Shown: positions 34,352 to 37,348 of the stretch, piece after piece | Layout of the letters: each line of letters opens with the position of its first letter | Numbering within the stretch: position 1 is the first letter of the stretch | NCBI GenBank assembly: GCA_018968885.1 | Contig: JAGWZK010000025.1 | Span: 1-37,348, forward strand | DNA length: 37,348 nt | Source: Planctomycetota bacterium | Lineage (GTDB): Bacteria; Planctomycetota; Phycisphaerae; Phycisphaerales; UBA1924 | Reading direction: 5' to 3' | Position numbers and translations under genes: made by a program | The notes under the pieces: generated by a model | What the model saw: the letters and a program-made list of their open reading frames with translations, nothing else | Databases searched by the model: none | Told to the model about the DNA's origin: nothing

Positions 34352-35126
34352 TGGTTGTGGGTTCTGTTCCCGGGGTTGCCACCCCGGGCTCGTCACTTGC
34401 GACGCTTCGCGGCGGAGAAGATGCAGAATCACACTGACCCCCGAGCGGGTCAGTGGCACGGGGAGAGTCGTCACAGGTCTGTGCATCGGGAGACCGTGTA
34501 GAAATTGAGGGGGCGTTTTCCGGGGGTGTCGGCTTTGCCGACGACCCCCGGCTATTCACCTGCACCGCTTCGCGGTGAAGAGAGGAAGAGGAATCGGACT
34601 GAGTCGAAGACGAGTCAGTGGCACGGGAAGCAGAGCGGGAAAAAGGCGCACCGGTCTGGAGACCGGTGCCACCCGGAGCAGAACCACCCGGAGAAGGGAG
34701 ACTCGGAGCGGTGGCACCGGGTTTGGTGGCGCGGTTGAGGGCCTGGGCGGCGAGGCGGAGCTCTTCGACGGCGCGGGTATGTTGAATGTTGTGCGTGCGG
34801 GATTCTTCGAGAAGTTTGAGATTGCGCGAGGCGCTGTGCATGGCATCGACGAGGCCGTCGATGGAGTGACGTTGCAGGAATTCGAGTCGAACGGATTCGT
34901 ATTCGCGGAGATCGGCCTGAAGCTCACGTGCGGCGGCGGCGATGTGGGCAAGTTTGAGCCATTGGGTGAGGGTGAGGAGGGTCTGTTGCGCAGGGTGGAG
35001 GTGGATGCTGTTGCCGACGACGTGACGGAGAGCGAATTGCTCATCGGCGATGTGCGCGAGGAGAGCGTGATCCTCGGCGGTGAGGTTGGTGATGGGGATG
35101 GGAGGTCTTTCGTAGGGGTGGGACAT
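34227..35126 (-). CDS. Hypothetical protein whose C-terminal half is encoded by palindromic repeats
   Basis: From ATG 35126 the 299-residue frame has two parts. Residues 1-136 look like a real helical protein (ITNLTAEDHALLAHIADEQ, TLTQWLKLAHIAAAARELQ, LEFLQRHSIDGLVDAMHS) with no membrane segment and no family I recognise. From about residue 138 to the stop the protein is Ser/Pro/Thr-rich and is encoded entirely by repeat DNA: the GCACCGGTCT hairpin at 34648-34669, modules B and A, and the inverted-repeat arm. The ORF probably once ended earlier and was extended, or the repeats inserted without breaking the frame. Tandem GGCAnnA units lie just upstream of the start (35136-35180). It is convergent with the zinc-ribbon gene. 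Confidence 0.55.
   Translation of the reverse strand: MSHPYERPPIPITNLTAEDHALLAHIADEQFALRHVVGNSIHLHPAQQTLLTLTQWLKLAHIAAAARELQADLREYESVRLEFLQRHSIDGLVDAMHSASRNLKLLEESRTHNIQHTRAVEELRLAAQALNRATKPGATAPSLPSPGGSAPGGTGLQTGAPFSRSASRATDSSSTQSDSSSSLHREAVQVNSRGSSAKPTPPENAPSISTRSPDAQTCDDSPRATDPLGGQCDSASSPPRSVASDEPGVATPGTEPTTITPPPSSPSTEGAALTSASHSATAPLCHSATSLPSLPPPDS
34369..34455 (+). repeat. Hairpin module A
   Basis: Stem I is CCCGGGGT (34369-34376) with ACCCCGGG (34381-34388). The linker is CTCGTCACTT. Stem II is GCGACGCTTCGCGGCG with one mismatch (loop TTC). A third stem follows, CACTGACCC (34432-34440) with GGGTCAGTG (34447-34455). It lies inside the reading frame 34227-35126. Confidence 0.8.
34520..34620 (+). 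repeat. Hairpin module B
   Basis: Stem I is CCGGGGGT plus GTCGGC pairing with GCCGAC and ACCCCCGG (34520-34551). The linker is CTATTCACCTG. Stem II is CACCGC TTC GCGGTG (34563-34577). A third stem, GACTGAGTC...GAGTCAGTG (34598-34620), occupies the same place as in module A, and both copies continue GGCACGGG. Confidence 0.85.
34648..34669 (+). repeat. Perfect 10-bp stem inside the repeat-extended ORF
   Basis: GCACCGGTCT pairs with AGACCGGTGC around a two-base spacer. It belongs to the same palindrome-rich tract as modules A and B. Confidence 0.75.
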
Positions 35127-35240
35127 GGGGCACCAAAGGCAAGGCATCAGGCATTAGGCACTTGGCACCAGGCACTAGGGCGAGGCAGAAAGGCAAGACA
35201 AGCACCACGAGTGTGTCTCTACAAAGGGGAACGAGCGACG

Positions 35241-35258
35241 CGTTTGCGCGCGCAAACG
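35241..35258. repeat. 18-bp perfect palindrome, copy 1
   Basis: CGTTTGCGCGCGCAAACG reads identically on both strands. Its 14-bp core recurs at 35359-35372, 117 bases downstream. It could be an operator, a recombination site or part of a repeat. Confidence 0.8.
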
Positions 35259-35358
35259 TATCGCACGCCACCCTACAAAAGTGATGGATACGCGTTGCGG
35301 GATAAGGACTTATGACATTTTTCTGAGATAGTCCGGTAACGCGCTTTGCGTGACCGGG

Positions 35359-35372
35359 TTTGCGCGCGCAAA
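35359..35372. repeat. 14-bp perfect palindrome, copy 2
   Basis: TTTGCGCGCGCAAA, the core of the palindrome at 35241-35258. The flank GCGTCGC on its right resembles GCGACGC on the left of copy 1 in inverted sense. Confidence 0.8.
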
Positions 35373-35601
35373 TGCGTCGCTGCTAACACAGCGTTAGGGT
35401 CGCAGGGAGCGGGCTGAGAGTTGAAAGGGGGGAAGGTTCAAAGTTGAAAGTCAGAGAGGAAGCGTGTGATTTCGATCGCGGGGATGAAGGCCGAGTGCTG
35501 AGGAAAGGCAGGAAGAGGTGATTTCATATGCCTCGCTCCGCTCGGCACAATGTTGAGGAAGGGTGGATAAAGGAGCCGATTAGAGGTTTGGGGGTTGCTT
35601 A

Positions 35602-35659
35602 CCGGGGGTGTGGCTACGCCACGACCCCCGGCTATTTACTTTCACCACTGCGTGGTGAA
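35602..35659 (+). repeat. Hairpin module C
   Basis: Stem I is CCGGGGGT and GTGGC pairing with GCCAC and ACCCCCGG (35602-35631). The linker is CTATTTACT. Stem II is TTCACCAC TGC GTGGTGAA (35641-35659), a perfect eight-base stem. Confidence 0.85.
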
Positions 35660-35682
35660 GACTCATCAACATCACAACTCAA

Positions 35683-35738
35683 CGGGGAAGGCCGCTCCGC
35701 GGCTATCCCCGCCTATTCACTCTCAGCCCGTCGGGCTG
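35683..35738 (+). repeat. Hairpin module D
   Basis: Stem I is CGGGGA and GCCGC pairing with GCGGC and TCCCCG (35683-35711). The linker is CCTATTCACTCT. Stem II is CAGCCC GTC GGGCTG (35724-35738). An almost identical stem II lies at the 3' end of the deaminase gene (8712-8726). Confidence 0.85.
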
Positions 35739-35841
35739 CGAGGCAAGGGAAGTGGCGTCGCGATGGGGCGAGAGGCACGGAAGTGTCGCACCTTCGGCGC
35801 TCGTGGAAAGAAGGAAGAGAAGATGTGGGTGGGCGATCTAC

Positions 35842-35887
35842 CCCGGGGTTGCACCCCGGGCTCGTGACTATCGCCGCGTTGCGGCGA
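35842..35887 (+). repeat. Hairpin module E
   Basis: Stem I is CCCGGGGT (35842-35849) with ACCCCGGG (35853-35860), the same as module A. The linker is CTCGTGACTA. Stem II is TCGCCGC GTT GCGGCGA (35871-35887), different in sequence from A but perfectly paired. Confidence 0.85.
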
Positions 35888-35906
35888 GAGGAACGGAGGT
35901 GATTGA

Positions 35907-35927
35907 GTGCCGCGATGCTCGCGGCAC
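35907..35927 (+). repeat. Single hairpin of the repeat zone
   Basis: GTGCCGCGA pairs with TCGCGGCAC around loop TGC, a perfect nine-base stem, followed by AATGTGAAGGAAG. A less perfect relative with a similar tail lies near 35527-35550. Confidence 0.75.
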
Positions 35928-35981
35928 AATGTGAAGGAAGTGACGACAGACTGGTCGTGTTGAAGTGTGTGGGCTCGCTTT

Positions 35982-36048
35982 CCACTAGTTGCGGTCGCCT
36001 GCGGCGACCTCCACTAGTGGCTACACCCTGCCGCTCCCGTTGGGAGCG
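35982..36048 (+). repeat. Hairpin module F
   Basis: Stem I is CCACTAGT and GGTCGCC pairing with GGCGACC and ACTAGTGG (35982-36020). The linker is CTACACCCTGC. Stem II is CGCTCCC GTT GGGAGCG (36032-36048). The stem sequences are unrelated to modules A-E while the architecture is the same. Confidence 0.85.
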
Positions 36049-36140
36049 AAGAGGCGGAGCAGAAGCTTGCGTGCCACGAGGTGTCATTCGGGTGGCGAGC
36101 AGACATCGAGAAGTGAGCGAGCCGGTTACGGTTTGTGATC

Positions 36141-36587
36141 ATGGAAGAATGTCCTGATCCAAAGTCGCAGATCATGGAGACTCGCAGGAAGTCTCAACTC
36201 TTCAAGGGATGGAAGTATCCGATTGTGGCGGAGATTGTGAACAAGGGATTGTAAGGTTGTACGCGGCGAGATGAATTGGGGCTGGGCTTTTCGTACTACA
36301 GAAACGGGATCACCAAACCGGGCGAGCCACGAATTGTGCTGACTGCGGAGTACTGGTACATTCTCGGAGGCGTAGGTGGATGGGATCGCGCACCTGAATG
36401 GCAGATCAGGGTGCTGTGCCGCGAGAGATTGCATTTCGCGTCAAGGAGCTCTTGATTGAAGGAGGAATGCGAAGCATCCGCGTGGCTAAGAAGGAAGCGC
36501 ACCCCAACGTGGCTGGACAAGAAACATCGTCTGGATGTTGAGTTTGATGCGGAGAACGACAGATTGGTGATGGTGGAGAGGGAGTGA
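36141..36587 (+). pseudogene. Degraded gene of unknown family (about 149 codons)
   Basis: From ATG 36141 the frame reads MEECPDPKSQIMETRRKSQ and on to EIVNKGL, then meets TAA at 36252-36254. The same frame continues with good coding character (DELGLGFSYYRNGITKPGE, VLTAEYWYILGGVGGWD, QIRVLCRE). The sequence then makes sense only after a frame change (IAFRVKELLIEGGMRSI) and again after another (TWLDKKHRLDVEFDAENDR to TGA 36585-36587). One stop, a single C-to-T change from CAA, and two frameshifts point to decay. No family was recognised. Its first 50 bases or so resemble 37193-37240. Confidence 0.55.
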
Positions 36588-36711
36588 GGTGTGCTTTGCA
36601 GCCCACCCCACTTGAAGTATCTCGCAGTGATTCGTGAAGCAATGTGTACTTACGCTTCCCAGTTGTAGTTTTGGCGTGGAACTTGGACACGAAGAGCAAA
36701 GAGAGGGATCC

Positions 36712-37191
36712 ATGCCGAAGATCGTGGTGCGGACGGAGATCGCGGCACCAATTGAGCGGTGCTTTGATCTGGCGCGGAGCGTGGATTTTCACCAACACTC
36801 CATGAGCGGCACGGGCGAGCGGGCTGTCGCCGGAGTGACATCGGGATTGATCGGAGCCGGGGAGGAAGTGACGTGGGAGGCGCGGCACCTGGGCGTGCGG
36901 CAGCGATTGACGAGCCGAATTGTGGAGTTTGAGAGGCCGCGGCTGTTTGTGGATGAGCAGGTGCGGGGCGCGTTTGCATCTCTGCGGCATGAGCACCGGT
37001 TTGAGGTTGCGGGGGAAGGGCGAACGGTCGTCACGGATGACTTCGCGTTTCGTGCGCCGTTGGGAGTGCTGGGAAGGTTGGCGGAAGTGCTGTTCCTGAA
37101 GCGGTATATGCGGAGGTTTTTGGAAGCGCATGCTGCGAGGTTGAAGGCGACGTTGGAGAGTGATGAGTGGCGAGGATTCATCGCAAACTGA
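36712..37191 (+). CDS. SRPBCC-fold (START/cyclase-like) ligand-binding protein
   Basis: The 159-residue protein starts VVRTEIAAPIERCFDLARS, the typical first strand and helix of the SRPBCC fold. It continues with GEEVTWEARHLGVRQRLTS, HEHRFEVAGEGRTVVTDDF and a long C-terminal helix from LAEVLFLKRYMRRFLE. Members bind hydrophobic ligands, and some are cyclases or coenzyme Q-binding proteins; no ligand can be assigned. AGAGGG lies four bases before ATG 36712, which is preferred over 36634. It sits between two copies of a diverged gene start. Confidence 0.85.
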   Translation: MPKIVVRTEIAAPIERCFDLARSVDFHQHSMSGTGERAVAGVTSGLIGAGEEVTWEARHLGVRQRLTSRIVEFERPRLFVDEQVRGAFASLRHEHRFEVAGEGRTVVTDDFAFRAPLGVLGRLAEVLFLKRYMRRFLEAHAARLKATLESDEWRGFIAN

Positions 37192-37214
37192 GCGAAACGG
37201 TTACAACTTATGTC

Positions 37215-37295
37215 ATGGAAGAGAGTCCTGATCCCAAGCTGCTCTGTCCAAAACCGTCTTGGACGAATGAGTCCAGCTACACCTTGATGGCGTAG
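37215..37295 (+). other. Truncated duplicate of the start of the pseudogene at 36141
   Basis: MEESPDPK, 26 codons in all, preceded by CGGTTAC at about the same spacing as in front of 36141 (MEECPDPK). After about eight codons the similarity ends, so it is a gene-start duplication that has lost the remainder. It overlaps the 3' end of the partial gene on the other strand. Confidence 0.4.
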
Positions 37296-37348
37296 GCAGC
37301 CACCTTGAGTGCGGCTTCGGCGAAGAGGGTGTTCTGCTTTCGGCTTCG
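37277..37348 (-). CDS. C-terminal end of an unidentified protein (partial)
   Basis: The last 23 codons of a minus-strand frame enter from the right edge, ending EAALKVAAYAIKV followed by TAG (37277-37279). Codon use (GCC, CTC, AAG, GTG) is like that of the genes here. It is too short to identify. Confidence 0.45.
   Translation of the reverse strand, partial: RSRKQNTLFAEAALKVAAYAIKV

Larger units (their letters stand above)
35127..36140. other. Gene-free repeat region of about 1 kb
   Basis: I see no credible gene here. The reading frames are short and are made of palindromic repeats. Contents in order are: tandem GGCAnnA units (35136-35180), two TTTGCGCGCGCAAA palindromes, a GTTGAAAG-type short repeat tract (about 35420-35455), modules C, D, E and F, and single hairpins such as the one at 35907-35927. 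Two of the single hairpins share the tail CGGCACAATGT (near 35535-35547 and 35921-35932). Confidence 0.75.

Noticed and set aside
34260..36048. CRISPR array
   Set aside because: The repeats are palindromic modules and short tandems without equal-length spacers, and no cas genes are present.
35713..36157. Short ORFs through modules C-F
   Set aside because: The peptides are translations of palindromic repeats in several frames, with no consistent start sites.

Overview
The window reads like a chromosomal segment of a planctomycete, most likely of the class Phycisphaerae. The grounds are GC-rich DNA, three secreted proteins ending in a two-EF-hand, dockerin-like module (repeated DFFDYLDFV flanked by cysteines), a long-type quinolinate synthase, weak or absent Shine-Dalgarno sites at many starts, and a planctomycete-like set of housekeeping genes. 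This placement is inference from protein style; no rRNA gene is present.

Layout. (1) 1-7.5 kb: one arm of an inverted repeat, a secreted FG-GAP/VCBS beta-propeller protein, succinyl-CoA ligase alpha subunit (sucD), a tandem pair of paralogous secreted dockerin-tailed proteins, and nadA. Three related terminator hairpins follow the minus-strand genes. (2) 7.5-11.4 kb: an AT-richer two-gene islet carrying an orphan Imm11-type immunity protein, a yeast-type cytosine deaminase, DNA polymerase IV, and a broken DUF6159-like membrane protein gene. (3) 11.4-29.7 kb: a polysaccharide locus in three transcription blocks. The first (+) holds cysC and cysQ (PAPS formation and PAP removal), a GT4 glycosyltransferase and a hexapeptide acetyltransferase. 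The second (-) holds another acetyltransferase, a GT4-like enzyme, an NAD-dependent sugar epimerase and three tandem GT2 paralogues. The third (+) holds two GT4 enzymes, a Wzy-like polymerase, a membrane-anchored endonuclease/exonuclease/phosphatase-fold protein and a large secreted barrel protein with a low-complexity tail. Together these would make, decorate, polymerise and perhaps trim an exopolysaccharide or O-antigen. No flippase, initiating phosphosugar transferase or Wza/Wzc exporter is in the window, so the locus is incomplete here. (4) 29.7-33.5 kb: ybeY-corC (order as in the E. coli ybeZYX region) divergent from guaB. (5) 33.6 kb to the end: a decay and repeat zone with a CheB fragment, a small zinc-ribbon membrane protein, a gene whose 3' half is built from palindromic repeats, about 1 kb of hairpin modules, a pseudogene, an SRPBCC protein and the end of one more gene.

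The strongest unexplained signal is in region 5. At least six two-hairpin modules differ in stem sequence but keep base pairing, loop type and linker. Two of them lie inside an open reading frame and extend it by about 150 residues. The outermost 126 bases of that frame recur exactly, in inverted orientation, at the left end of the window. Other points of interest are a CCGATAA motif found only in non-coding DNA in my scan, two TTTGCGCGCGCAAA palindromes, and the orphan immunity islet. All function calls come from reading motifs by eye; no search was run.
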